Positions 10,401 through 17,713 of a stretch of DNA of 64,000 bases are shown one piece after another; the stretch's first letter is position 1, and each line of letters starts with the position of its first letter. Origin of the DNA: Candidatus Promineifilum breve (GTDB taxonomy: Bacteria > Chloroflexota > Anaerolineae > Promineifilales > Promineifilaceae); assembly GCF_900066015.1 (NCBI RefSeq), contig NZ_LN890655.1, positions 3,450,726-3,514,725 on the forward strand, written 5' to 3'. Made by a program: the position numbers and the translations under genes. The notes beneath the pieces were generated by a model. It saw only the letters and a program-made list of their open reading frames with translations, was not told the origin of the DNA and did not search any database.

Positions 10401-10503
10401 CCAGTGTGGGCACGGCTTCCGGCTGGCCGCGGCGGCAGGCCGCCAGCAGCAGCAGGAAAGCCACCAAAATCAATAAGCTGCGCGTGATATGACGTGATGA
10501 CAT
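4417..10503 (-). CDS. Alpha-2-macroglobulin-like lipoprotein lacking the thioester glutamine
   Basis: A 2028-residue protein with a lipoprotein signal (LLLLAAC) and then an Ala/Pro/Glu/Thr linker. Next come several Big_5-type Ig-like repeats (VIASDPRPGQEV, VIPADNAGTVQTD), then MG2-type domains (AYIYTDRPIYRPGDTVFFKG), a glycine run, the A2M domain (YWEAKVLTDADGRVSVEVPL), the alpha-toroid thioester domain and a receptor-binding domain. Bacterial relatives are periplasmic or surface protease traps. At the thioester site the usual C-x-E-Q reads CAGS (Cys at about 1537), so the cysteine remains but the glutamine is gone. The start at 10503 is chosen over 10533 because AGAGGG lies upstream and the signal peptide is better placed. 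A strong terminator follows. Confidence 0.92.
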   Translation of the reverse strand: MSSRHITRSLLILVAFLLLLAACRRGQPEAVPTLASPAEIEPTEAAAPAEPTAEPAAEAEPTAAPIVARPVPVEDIDWPPQVIASDPRPGQEVGLETPITVRFDQPMDQSSVEAAFTLDPPVAGELSWPEPDTAVFTPAEPLELGQTYNVRIADSAGAANGQTLSQPVEFAIQATGPLQVTQVIPADNAGTVQTDAIITVVFDKPVVPLLSSGEQSGLPQPLTFDPPATGTGEWTATSIYRFMPDPPLAGATTYTVSVDPALTDLTGSPLADAPTWSFTTLPPDVVLTEPENEKARVAPDASILVIFNMPMDMGGVEAATSLANSDGAAVPVTFAWRDNRSVDITPVDPLPLGDEYTLTVAAAATDINGAATMEDDHVSTFSTIPLPAILNTYPADGAVADMFGNGFSIEFASPMNDETIEDQLIITPTPEDVDYFISQWDEGYSVYVQFTLTPDTEYTVTVPASAADPYGNTLGEDFTFTFTAAPIPPMASFNLPREVAQLSTSFPSDVQVLSRNIGEVTVELYDIGVDTNLVFNTYLMYEQEPTGEPIFRTTITPTGPADELSVSPVQLAAGGVLPTGLYRLRVTSPELSSDTNWWQNRNVLLVVGDTNLVIKEMYGEVNVWATDLATGEPVGGLDLTLYRRSGEEAGTAVTDANGFARFDYDPAESYLEGVAVVANEPGAPGFGLASTLWTGNISVWNLGLTVDTGPEQALFAYIYTDRPIYRPGDTVFFKGIVRHPQFGRYELPDVTELELSVNPNFFMGEEGFSETFTVTLDEDGVFAGEFALPDDMPLGTYSFNITGDFWLSSRTFTVAEYRAPEFEVLVTPEQPELLRGAATNVTVNATYLFGGSAAGLPVTWNITAVEFVPTFEVNPPFTFGDSADFNYVVDPFVFGGGGLEENVGSGNGETDAAGNVTIPLPAEMLDELEAGSRQVTVEATVGGLGEFPVTGRATVTFHSADAYVGLRAANTLVDAGDEVTIDLLSVDWAGEPLGNQAVEVVFYEREWESERVAEFGMRTTRWTPVDTEVGRQSVTTDAGGEATATFTPESGGMYLAVATLTDGGGRQQLSSLGLWSVDETFAGWRTDPNMRTMEVTPDRNEYRAGETARVLVQSPFAQPVNAWLVIERGNIIDQQVVTVSGSQVLEIPITEAYAPNVHITVVAIKPVDPADADFPYADIRIGFAELTVPPDQFDLNVTITPGAEEYAPGDTATFDVVVTDQAGAPVQAEVSLSLVDLAVLLLKEDNAPHILEAFYSPQPLRSTIGSGLLVTGEGLEIEEPLPGGGGGGGGGADEGLESLRLPGEDDVRRDFRDTAYWEAKVLTDADGRVSVEVPLPDNVTTWRMHSKAATTDTRVGQASADILARLPLIIRPVTPRFFTVGDTLSLGANVNNNTDAAIEATVTLEASGLAIDGPTEQTVTVPADGRVLVTWPVTVEDVASADLTFRVAGGDYSDASKPTLGIGPDALLPIYRYDGRDFVATAGELDEAGRRVEAVVLPQGVNQTQGEVLVRLQPSLAAAIVESFEVINDPVVPFIECAGSLADRLLHNTAVEMAIRDLDLDMADMATTLAERNAADAAKLAALQMAGGGWGWCFSAESDPWISAQSLLALTRAAELGYEVDATVIDSGAEYVSGRLAPVNQLGDASEANRQAFFLYVVAQAGEDILEDADELVAEHRALLDPYAKALLALAYDAAGATGDNQDALLTDLNDEVIMSATGAHWEDDETDFLNLSSDIRGTAMVVEALAQLQPDSPLLPPAVRWLMVARQAETWSTLHTTAWSVSALSKWMAASGELEPDYAYELLVNLQSRAAGSFTPDDPTAAETVEIPLSELLTDDTNFFDFQRGEGDGRLYYTLRLNSAIAVEQLDPISRGFTVARRYFDAACDPATETCEPIAGIAAGERVRVELTVIVPNDRVYVLVEDPIPAGTDAIDPNLLTSESGRGGSIVPAENEFADGFWGWWYFDHIQYRDEKVVFLSQFLPAGTYQYTYFLQPNIPGTYQVMPATAREDYFPEVFGRSEGAIFTITE

Positions 10504-11311
10504 GGAAATTACCCTCTGTATGCTAATGGGCAATGGGCGTGATGGAACGACGTGACAGTGATAACCGGCGCGAAGATGCCGGGTCAGCCGCGTACCCTTT
10601 GGTATTAGGACGAAATGAAGGGCGTGACGGTTCCACAGGACGAAAAATTAGTCAAGGCGCCCAGCCCCAGGTCGTCGGATTGGGCAGCATGCATGATAGA
10701 GGACGGAGAATGCCGAACGGCCAAAGAGATTATAGCATAGATTTTAAGAGAGTGGTGCGATTACCGGTTGCAGCCCGACTATTCCAATTTGGCCTTCGCC
10801 CGATGCCGTTTCAATGCCCAAATCGCTGCCTGGTTGCACGCCGCTTAAGTATTGAAAAGTCTTGGGCAACGGGGTCGAAATAGTTGTCATTAATCCATGG
10901 TGAATGTACCATCGCGGCATCGGCGAGTCGCCTGTTCGTCGCCTGGAAAACACGTTCAAACGACACTCATCCGCCGCCGCCCACCGCCGTCAACGAGTGT
11001 CGAGGTGTCGAGCGCCGGGGAGTGACGCCCCAGGAGATCGGAGATAGGTTTGGGGCCGTCCCTGATGTACGGCAGTCACGGCGCATTAAAATGGAGGATG
11101 GGCCTGACGGTGTGGGGGACATTTCTCGCTGATGGCCCCGGTGTCTTTTTCGCGTCGCCCGCACGTATGAGGGAGAACGATGGGTGATTCGCCCCGGTTG
11201 GCAATGAAAGGATAAATGAGCGCTTGGACAAATCGGCCACGCGCTCATCCTCGGGTGGGGGGTGCGTGCCGCGGTTGCCTGCCCAGGCGCCGACAGTAGG
11301 AGGTAGATCCC
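10504..11311. other. 808-base gap between the macroglobulin gene and the CRISPR operon
   Basis: This divergent gap must hold promoters for both directions. I see no clean consensus promoter. It has an AT-rich patch near 10725-10760 (TTATAGCATAGATTTTAA). Open frames inside it are short and not gene-like. A 47-residue minus-strand frame, 10744-10887 (begins MTTISTPLP), has protein-like composition and could be a gene remnant. The last bases carry a very good ribosome site, AGGAGGT, for cas10. Confidence 0.5.
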
Positions 11312-13150
11312 ATGGATTACACCTTGACGGTACTCGATACGGCCGGCATTCAACAATACATCTTCGACAGCAATGAGCTACGCGAAAACATTGGAGCGTC
11401 GGAGTTACTGCTGCGGGCCACAACGTTACTGGCCTTTGATCACCTTGACCATCTTGACATCAAACACAACATCGGCCGACGCAGCCCCGACGATTATGAG
11501 TGGGACTATCTGGACGTTAAACCGTTCGAGGTATTTCCCGGTCGGGAAGCGGCCGAAGTCATCTATGCCGGCGGCGGCAATACAGTCATCCTCTTCGGCG
11601 GCGATAATCATCGACAACTTGCCCACCGCTTCGTCTACTCCCTAAGCAAGGAGTTGCTGACGATTGCGCCGGGCCTGGCTCTCTACGCGGCCCACCAACC
11701 CTATAACGCCGACACCGGTGAGAGCCTGCCCGCGGTCGTCAAAAAGGCCATGGAGCAGTTGGCTCAACTGAAGGGGGAGCTGCCGCCGCCGACACCGCTA
11801 CTGGGTCTGGGCGTGACCGCCGCCTGCACTTCAACAGGGCTGCCGGCCGTCGGTCGCCATCCGTCGCCCGACAAATCCGGCCTGGCCAGCGCGGCTAGCC
11901 GTGAGGTGCGCGCCAAGTGGCGCTACTCCGGGTGGCAGCCTGTTGAAGAGCGGCCGCCAGGCCCAGAAGTAGAGCGATATGCCAAGAAACGGTTGCACGA
12001 CTATTTTGACAATATCGGCGATTACAGGTGGTCCGACGATCTGGACTATATCGGTGGCGTGCCTGGGCGCGAGGAGAGCTTTATCGCCGTTGTCCATGCC
12101 GATGGTAACGGCATGGGCCGACGTATCCAGCAGATGAACAATTTCTTCGACACCGAGTTGCCCAGGGAGCCGCGAGCCTATATCAAGGCCATGCGCACGC
12201 TCTCCCGCGCTTTACAGATAACAGCGCACAAGGCACTCAACGCGATGGTCACGGAATTGAGGGATACGCTGGCCGAACGAGAGACCCCCGCCGCTGATCG
12301 GCCGCCCGAGCGCCTGACCGCGACCAAAGACCGCCGGTCTATCTTCCCCTTCCGCCCCATCGTCTTCGGCGGCGACGACGTGACCTGGGTATGCGCCGGT
12401 ATCTGGGGCATTGACCTGGCCCGGCGCTATCTCCTGGAATTAGAAAAGCAAGAACTACCTGACTTCGTCCAATTGTTGATCGAAGCGGGAATAGAAGAAG
12501 AAAAAGCCGCCCGCCTCGTCGCTGAATATCAAGCAAATGGTGATCTTCCCCGATCCAATATCCCCTACGCCTGCGCGGGCGTCTGCATCGTCAAGACTCA
12601 TTACCCCTTCTCGCAAGCTTATGCCGTCGCTGAGGCTTTGGCCAAATCAGCCAAGGAGCGGGTACGTGACCTAAAACCGGACAAGTCAGCCTCGGCTATC
12701 GACTGGCACTTCACAACTACCGGCCTCTCCGGCTCATTGGAAGACATTCGCCGGCGCGAATACCAGGTGGAGGGCCATAACCTAACCGCCAGACCTCTCG
12801 TTCTCGACCACGAGTTGCCCACCTGGCGCAATTGGAAGAATTTTTACGACGTCTGGCGACAACTCGACTTGTTCTGGTTCGACAGCCGCAACAAGGTGGT
12901 GGCGTTGCGAGAAGCATTGCGGCAAGGCCCCGCGGCCGTTCGCCAGTTCGAGCAAATCGATCGCCAGGGAGTCCATTTGCCCGTTCTCGACCTGGGCGGC
13001 ACGGGGTTCGAGTTGAACGGGGGGTGGGTAATGTCCATGACCGAAGCCGACAATGATGCGACGAGGGCCGAAAACCGTTGCGCCTACTTCGATGCCATCG
13101 AGGTATTCCAGATGTTAGAGCAACTGCCCGAGAAACAGGAGGAATCGTGA
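11312..13150 (+). CDS. cas10: Type III CRISPR large subunit Cas10, cyclase-competent, no HD domain
   Basis: A 612-residue Cas10. It starts straight into the first palm domain (TAGIQQYIFDSNELRENIGAS), so the N-terminal HD nuclease domain of many Cas10 proteins is absent. The second palm domain has AVVHADGNGMG and the catalytic loop FGGDDVTWV, with GGDD at residues 353-356, the motif that makes cyclic oligoadenylate. The C-terminal part is less conserved. An excellent AGGAGGT site precedes the ATG. The gene heads the operon, and its stop overlaps the next start (GTGA). With no HD domain, immunity should depend on RNA cleavage by the Cas7 subunits and on cyclic-oligoadenylate signalling. Confidence 0.93.
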   Translation: MDYTLTVLDTAGIQQYIFDSNELRENIGASELLLRATTLLAFDHLDHLDIKHNIGRRSPDDYEWDYLDVKPFEVFPGREAAEVIYAGGGNTVILFGGDNHRQLAHRFVYSLSKELLTIAPGLALYAAHQPYNADTGESLPAVVKKAMEQLAQLKGELPPPTPLLGLGVTAACTSTGLPAVGRHPSPDKSGLASAASREVRAKWRYSGWQPVEERPPGPEVERYAKKRLHDYFDNIGDYRWSDDLDYIGGVPGREESFIAVVHADGNGMGRRIQQMNNFFDTELPREPRAYIKAMRTLSRALQITAHKALNAMVTELRDTLAERETPAADRPPERLTATKDRRSIFPFRPIVFGGDDVTWVCAGIWGIDLARRYLLELEKQELPDFVQLLIEAGIEEEKAARLVAEYQANGDLPRSNIPYACAGVCIVKTHYPFSQAYAVAEALAKSAKERVRDLKPDKSASAIDWHFTTTGLSGSLEDIRRREYQVEGHNLTARPLVLDHELPTWRNWKNFYDVWRQLDLFWFDSRNKVVALREALRQGPAAVRQFEQIDRQGVHLPVLDLGGTGFELNGGWVMSMTEADNDATRAENRCAYFDAIEVFQMLEQLPEKQEES

Positions 13151-13797
13151 GCGCCTACACCATCACCTTTACCCTGGAGCGCGATGCTACCTTCGCCCGC
13201 GGCGAGGGCGTGGCCGGCTTTCTGGATCGAGAGGTCGCCCACGACGCGTTTGGTCTACCTTATCTTCATGGCCGCACCCTCAAAGGATTGCTGGCCGAGG
13301 AGGCAGACAATGTAATCGACGCCTTGGGGTACCTTAGCGCCGATCTCGCTCCCTGGCAGGCGGCCCGCGATGCTCTATTTGGTCGGCCGGGAAGCAGTCT
13401 GGACGGTCAGGGTATCTTGCATATCGGTCATGCCCAGCTCCCTGAAAACGTCCGTCGCACCGTGGCCTCCAGCCAAGTGCAACCGGCTGATGTGCTAGGC
13501 GCGCTGACGGCCGTCCGTCGCCAGTCGGCTGTCGATCCCACCGGGCTGCCACGAGACAACGCGCTGCGGGCCATGCGAGTGATCATGCGCCGAACACCAT
13601 TCGCGGCTGAAATAGCAACCAGACGGACGCTCAGTGAGGTCGAGGAGGGGTTGTTGGCCGCGGCCGTGCTCGCGTTCCGACGTGCCGGCACGGGGCGCAA
13701 CCGCGGTCGGGGCGAGTTGTCGGCCGATCTGTTGCGCGATGGCCGGTCGATCTTATTCGAGCGCTGGACGTGGTTTGCCCAGGAGGCGGGGCTATGA
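13147..13797 (+). CDS. Single Cas7-like RAMP subunit of the type III-D complex
   Basis: A 216-residue RAMP-fold protein from GTG 13147, which overlaps the cas10 stop and has AGGAGG just upstream; longer starts would run back into cas10. Cas7-type features are an N-terminal strand (YTITFTLERDA), LDREVAHDAFGLPYLHGRTL at residues 26-45 with aspartates in the region where Csm3 carries its RNA-cutting aspartate, and a C-terminal glycine/arginine loop (GTGRNRGRGEL). The next gene starts inside its stop codon (ATGA), so the two are translationally coupled. In type III-Dv systems this Cas7 is fused to the following Cas5-Cas11 part. Confidence 0.88.
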   Translation: MSAYTITFTLERDATFARGEGVAGFLDREVAHDAFGLPYLHGRTLKGLLAEEADNVIDALGYLSADLAPWQAARDALFGRPGSSLDGQGILHIGHAQLPENVRRTVASSQVQPADVLGALTAVRRQSAVDPTGLPRDNALRAMRVIMRRTPFAAEIATRRTLSEVEEGLLAAAVLAFRRAGTGRNRGRGELSADLLRDGRSILFERWTWFAQEAGL

Positions 13798-15467
13798 AGG
13801 CATTCGAAGTCACCTATGAATTGCTGGAGCCGGTGCTCGTCACCAAACCCGGCGGCGACCCCAACACCGATTCAAGTCAGGATTACTTGCCGGGCAGCGT
13901 GGTGCGTGGGGCGCTGGTTGCCCGCTACCTGGCCGGCAGCCCGCCGGGTGAGGAGTTCACCCGCCTTTTTCTCGATGGACGGACGCGCTTCCTGAACGCC
14001 TATCCGCTAGACGGCGCCCGGCGCGCCGGCCCAATCCCCGCTTCGTGGCGGCGGAAGAAAGATGACCAGGACGTTTCGATCTATGATTTCCGGCATCAAT
14101 CCGATCGCCAGGCAGTTAAACTGGACCAGAAGATCCGTGAGCTGTTCTTCCGGCTGGGCGAACCCCGCGACGGACGCACGCCGGTTTTGATGCCTAGCGT
14201 GCGCTATACCGAGACGCTGCATACGACGCGCGACCGGAAAGCGGGGCGGGCGCTGCGCGAGGCCGGCAACGTCTATCGCTATCGAGCCTTAGCCTCCGGG
14301 CAACGATTCGCCGGGCTAATTCTGACGCAAACCATAGCTGACGCGACGAAGCTGAAAGCCTTACTAGTTAGCGGCGATCTTCTCCTGGGCGGCGCGCAGA
14401 CGGCGGGTTATGGTCGGGTTCACGTGTTCTTGCCGGACTCAGCCGTTCATGAGGATCAAGCGACGAATTGGAATGGGTATGCCGGCAGTGACATCCCTGC
14501 CGGCCGGCAGTTTACCCTCTACTTCGCCGCCGACGCCGTGCTACGCCACCCAGCCACGGGCCACACTGGGCCATACGTGGCCGAGACGCTGGGCAGGTTG
14601 TGGCCCAATGCCGGCGTGCGCTATGCCGGCCCTCAGTTCGGCCGGGTGCGCTGGGTTGGCGGCTTTAATCGCACGTGGGGCCTGCCCCTACCCCAGGCGT
14701 GGGCCGTGGCCGCGGGCAGTGTTTATACCCTGGTGGCAGACGAACTCATCTCTTCCGCCGACCTGACCGCCGTCGTCGAACGTGGCCTGGGAGAGCGCGC
14801 GGCCGAGGGCTTCGGCGAGGTCGCCTTTAACCCTGATTGGGCCGCGCAGTCAGCCCTGGCCGTCGTTAAAGATGAGATAGCGATTTCTGAGCCGGCCTCA
14901 CCCTTCCCAACATTGTCGGCCAATGAACGCGAATTGATCGCCCGGATGAACCGACGGCTGGCCGAGGCGCAATTGGATCGGCTGGTGTTGGCTCGGGCGC
15001 AAGAGATCGCGAGCCTGCATCGAGGCAGGTTGCTCAGCAAGAGCCAGTACGGTCGCCTGCAATTACGACTGCGTCGGGAAATGGGCAACGAGAGTGGTGG
15101 ATTCGCCGATTTACGAGCCTATCTGCGCGATGTGGCCGCGAGAAAATCGGTTCGCGACCAGTTCCGGAAGAGCCGCATCGATGGCCGGCCGCTGCTCGAT
15201 TGGTTGGCTTCTTTCGTTGACAAGCAGGGAATGAAAGAAAACCCCGCGAGCGACGCCGGCGAGAACGAGCGGGAGCGTTGGTCGCCCGATGCTGTTTGGC
15301 GGGAATTAAATATGCCGGCTAACGGCTGGACCCTCGTTGACCATCGCTGGCAACGACCATTCCTCGGTGAGGTACCCTACCAATTGGATAACGCCACAGC
15401 CCATCGGTTGACCGTTCGCCTGCTAATCGCTGTCTTTGAGTTGTTGGCCAAGCAGGCGCGGAGGTGA
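13794..15467 (+). CDS. csx10: Csx10-like Cas5 subunit with a helical, possibly Cas11-like, C-terminal region
   Basis: A 557-residue protein. Residues 1 to about 350 are RAMP/Cas5-like and match Csx10: YLPGSVVRGALVARYL at 31-46, with glycine loops GGAQTAGYGRV near 199-209 and GLGERAAEGFGEV near 331-343. Residues about 374-475 are predicted helical, charged and glycine-poor (NERELIARMNRRLAEAQLDR and onward), like the small helical subunit Cas11. No separate Cas11 gene is present in the operon. The assignment of the helical part to Cas11 is inference from position and composition. Start by ATGA overlap with the previous gene. Confidence 0.85.
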   Translation: MKAFEVTYELLEPVLVTKPGGDPNTDSSQDYLPGSVVRGALVARYLAGSPPGEEFTRLFLDGRTRFLNAYPLDGARRAGPIPASWRRKKDDQDVSIYDFRHQSDRQAVKLDQKIRELFFRLGEPRDGRTPVLMPSVRYTETLHTTRDRKAGRALREAGNVYRYRALASGQRFAGLILTQTIADATKLKALLVSGDLLLGGAQTAGYGRVHVFLPDSAVHEDQATNWNGYAGSDIPAGRQFTLYFAADAVLRHPATGHTGPYVAETLGRLWPNAGVRYAGPQFGRVRWVGGFNRTWGLPLPQAWAVAAGSVYTLVADELISSADLTAVVERGLGERAAEGFGEVAFNPDWAAQSALAVVKDEIAISEPASPFPTLSANERELIARMNRRLAEAQLDRLVLARAQEIASLHRGRLLSKSQYGRLQLRLRREMGNESGGFADLRAYLRDVAARKSVRDQFRKSRIDGRPLLDWLASFVDKQGMKENPASDAGENERERWSPDAVWRELNMPANGWTLVDHRWQRPFLGEVPYQLDNATAHRLTVRLLIAVFELLAKQARR

Positions 15468-15470
15468 GAC

Positions 15471-17078
15471 ATGCCCGAAGCAGATATGCCTCGTGATCAA
15501 GAACCCAAAACCCGCCGGATCGTGGAGCGTTGGATCGTGGAAGGTACACTGGAGTTGGTCACGCCGACCCACTTGGGCAACGGCGACACCGACCCCAGCA
15601 TCGACCTGCCACTGGTGACCGACGCTTACGATGGTCGGGCGACGCTGAGCGGATCGTCCCTGGCCGGGGCGCTGCGCCATTACCTAAACGAGCAACTGGA
15701 CGGTTATGAGCCTCACTATGATCCTCACACCGACCGCGCTTCCCACCGCGAGAAGAGATCGGGGAGAAATGGGCCGGGCAGCCCGGCGGCCCTCCTCTTC
15801 GGCGAGCCGCCCGGTTTCGACCTGAGGCGACAAGAACGCGAGAACCAGGACGGACAACAGAGCCGCCTGCTCGTCGGCGACGCGCTGGGGGGAGAAGATA
15901 GGCCGCGCATTGAGGTACGCCACGGTGTGCGCATCGACCCGCGCACACGCACGGCGGCCGAGAAGGCGCTTTTCGATTTGCAGCTCTTGGCCGCCGGATC
16001 GACCTTTGGCTTGCGCATGGAACTCCTCGTAGCCGACGGCGCCGATTCCCGCCAACTGCGTGACCTGTTGGCAATAGCCTTGAGTGGGTTGCAAAATGGC
16101 GAGATACCCCTGGGCGCCCGTAAGGGGCGTGGCTTGGGAGAATGCCGCGTGACGGGGTGGCGCGTGTGGCATTTTGACCTGGCTACCAAAGAGGGGCTGA
16201 AGGGGTGGTTGGCCCACGGCCGCCAGGGCGCAGATTGGCGCCCCTATCAACTTGACCCACAGGCGGGTAGTGACATCGGAATCTTGTTGGCGGCCGACCC
16301 GACCGAACTGACGCACATTCACGCCGGCCGGGAGCGATTCACCATTACCGCCCAATTTGAGGTGGCCGGTTCGTTGCTGGTGCGTTCCGGCTTCGAAGAG
16401 AAGGGCCCCGACGTAATTCACATGGGCGGCGCGGCGCGGCCGGTGTTGCCCGGCACGTCTCTGGCCGGCGTGATGCGCGGTCAGGCATTGCGCATCGCTC
16501 GCACACTGGCCGCCAACCCGGCATTGGCCGGGACGTTGATCGATGACCTGTTTGGCATCATGCCCGAGGGTAACCCCGCCGGCCGACGGGCCGGCCGCGT
16601 TCGTGTGCGCGAACGCCGGATTGCCGACAGTCGGGCATTGGTGCAAAGCCGGGTGAAAATCGACCGCTTTACCGGCGGCGCGTCAGAGACGGCGCTTTTC
16701 GAGGAGCAACCGGCGTTTGGTGGTCGGGTAGAGATTGTGTGGGTGGCGCGCCGGATGCTACCCGCTCAGGACGAAGAGAATCCGGAACAACAAGCGGCGG
16801 CCGACAGGCGTTTCCGGGCCGAGATTGGTTTGCTATTGCTTACGTTGAAGGATTTGTGGACTGGCTTCCTGCCCGTCGGGGGCGAGGCGAGTGTGGGCCG
16901 GGGGCGGCTGCGTGGCCTGGGGGCCACCTTGCGCCACACCGGCGCCGGCGAACCGCGGGAATGGATGTTGACGTCCATTACAGACGACCCAGCCCAGGTG
17001 GTGGTGGACGGACCGGAGGGGCTGAACGATTACGTCGCGACATTGGGCGACTATCTGCGCCAGGGAGAACAGACATGA
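15471..17078 (+). CDS. Double Cas7 (Csm3-like) fusion protein
   Basis: A 535-residue protein made of two Cas7/Csm3-type RAMP domains. Domain 1 (about 20-265) has GDTDPSIDLPLV, similar to the Csm3 segment that holds the catalytic aspartate, then LSGSSLAGALR and the glycine loop GARKGRGLGECRV. Domain 2 (about 285-535) has GPDVIHMGG, LPGTSLAGVMRG, KIDRFTGGAS and GRGRLRGLGATL. It should occupy two neighbouring backbone positions along the crRNA, as Cas7-2x does in type III-Dv. A GGAGGTGA ribosome site sits four bases before the ATG; the gap to csx10 is three bases. Confidence 0.9.
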   Translation: MPEADMPRDQEPKTRRIVERWIVEGTLELVTPTHLGNGDTDPSIDLPLVTDAYDGRATLSGSSLAGALRHYLNEQLDGYEPHYDPHTDRASHREKRSGRNGPGSPAALLFGEPPGFDLRRQERENQDGQQSRLLVGDALGGEDRPRIEVRHGVRIDPRTRTAAEKALFDLQLLAAGSTFGLRMELLVADGADSRQLRDLLAIALSGLQNGEIPLGARKGRGLGECRVTGWRVWHFDLATKEGLKGWLAHGRQGADWRPYQLDPQAGSDIGILLAADPTELTHIHAGRERFTITAQFEVAGSLLVRSGFEEKGPDVIHMGGAARPVLPGTSLAGVMRGQALRIARTLAANPALAGTLIDDLFGIMPEGNPAGRRAGRVRVRERRIADSRALVQSRVKIDRFTGGASETALFEEQPAFGGRVEIVWVARRMLPAQDEENPEQQAAADRRFRAEIGLLLLTLKDLWTGFLPVGGEASVGRGRLRGLGATLRHTGAGEPREWMLTSITDDPAQVVVDGPEGLNDYVATLGDYLRQGEQT

Positions 17079-17713
17079 TCGGTCCAGACGAATTGATAGG
17101 TCAAATTGGCCGGGTTGTAGAGCCGCCGGGCGATGATGTGCATTCCTGGCTGGGCGATCAGGCCGGCGATCTGCCGTGGCTCCTGGCCCATACCTATACC
17201 GGCGTGGTTTGGGGCAAACGAGAACCGGCTGGCTGGGAGCTGTCGAGCCAGTTCGCCGGCCAACCGGCGCTGACCACGGCTACGCTGTTGGAGCTACGCA
17301 TCTTTGGCCCGCCGGGAGAGGTGTTCGTCTGGCGTGACGGCGACCACTTGGTGGCGCGGGCGCTGTTCGATGGTGATGCTGCCGGGCTGGACGTGGTGGA
17401 AGAAGAGCAGATGCTGTGGGGTAGCGCCGGCGAATCGCTTAGCGGCCCGTTTACTCGCGTATGGGACGGTAGCCAGGGAATGGAAATGATCGTGCCCCTG
17501 CGGCCGGAGACGGATGATTTCACCCTCGACGTCAAGGACGAGGACGGTCGTTGGACAGAGCAGGAGTGGCGGCCGATCCGGCTTGTCGTTCGCAACTATG
17601 TGGTTGCCAACCCCGCTACCGGCGTGGCTCAGATCGCCGCCGCCCGGCTAGTCGGCCTGACGATAGACTCCCCCACTAGAAAACAGGAGATGCGCCATGT
17701 TGCCGAAGCATAA
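17075..17713 (+). CDS. csx19: Csx19-type accessory subunit (TIGR03984-like)
   Basis: A 212-residue protein; the ATG at 17075 overlaps the stop of the double Cas7 (ATGA). The stretch WLLAHTYTGVVWGKREPAGW and the following LLELRIFGPPGEVFVWRDGD match my recollection of the TIGR03984/Csx19 family, found almost only in type III-D loci. Csx19 is a structural subunit in III-Dv complexes; its exact role is less clear elsewhere. No nuclease motif is visible. The next gene overlaps it by 17 bases. Confidence 0.75.
   Translation: MIGPDELIGQIGRVVEPPGDDVHSWLGDQAGDLPWLLAHTYTGVVWGKREPAGWELSSQFAGQPALTTATLLELRIFGPPGEVFVWRDGDHLVARALFDGDAAGLDVVEEEQMLWGSAGESLSGPFTRVWDGSQGMEMIVPLRPETDDFTLDVKDEDGRWTEQEWRPIRLVVRNYVVANPATGVAQIAAARLVGLTIDSPTRKQEMRHVAEA

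Noticed and set aside
10884-11132. 82-residue plus frame upstream of cas10 as a possible extra CRISPR gene
   Set aside because: No ribosome site, Pro/Arg-rich random-looking composition, and a long gap to cas10.
13078-13146. Longer start (ATG 13078) for the first Cas7 gene
   Set aside because: It would lie deep inside cas10 and add non-RAMP residues; the GTG at 13147 has AGGAGG and overlaps the cas10 stop.
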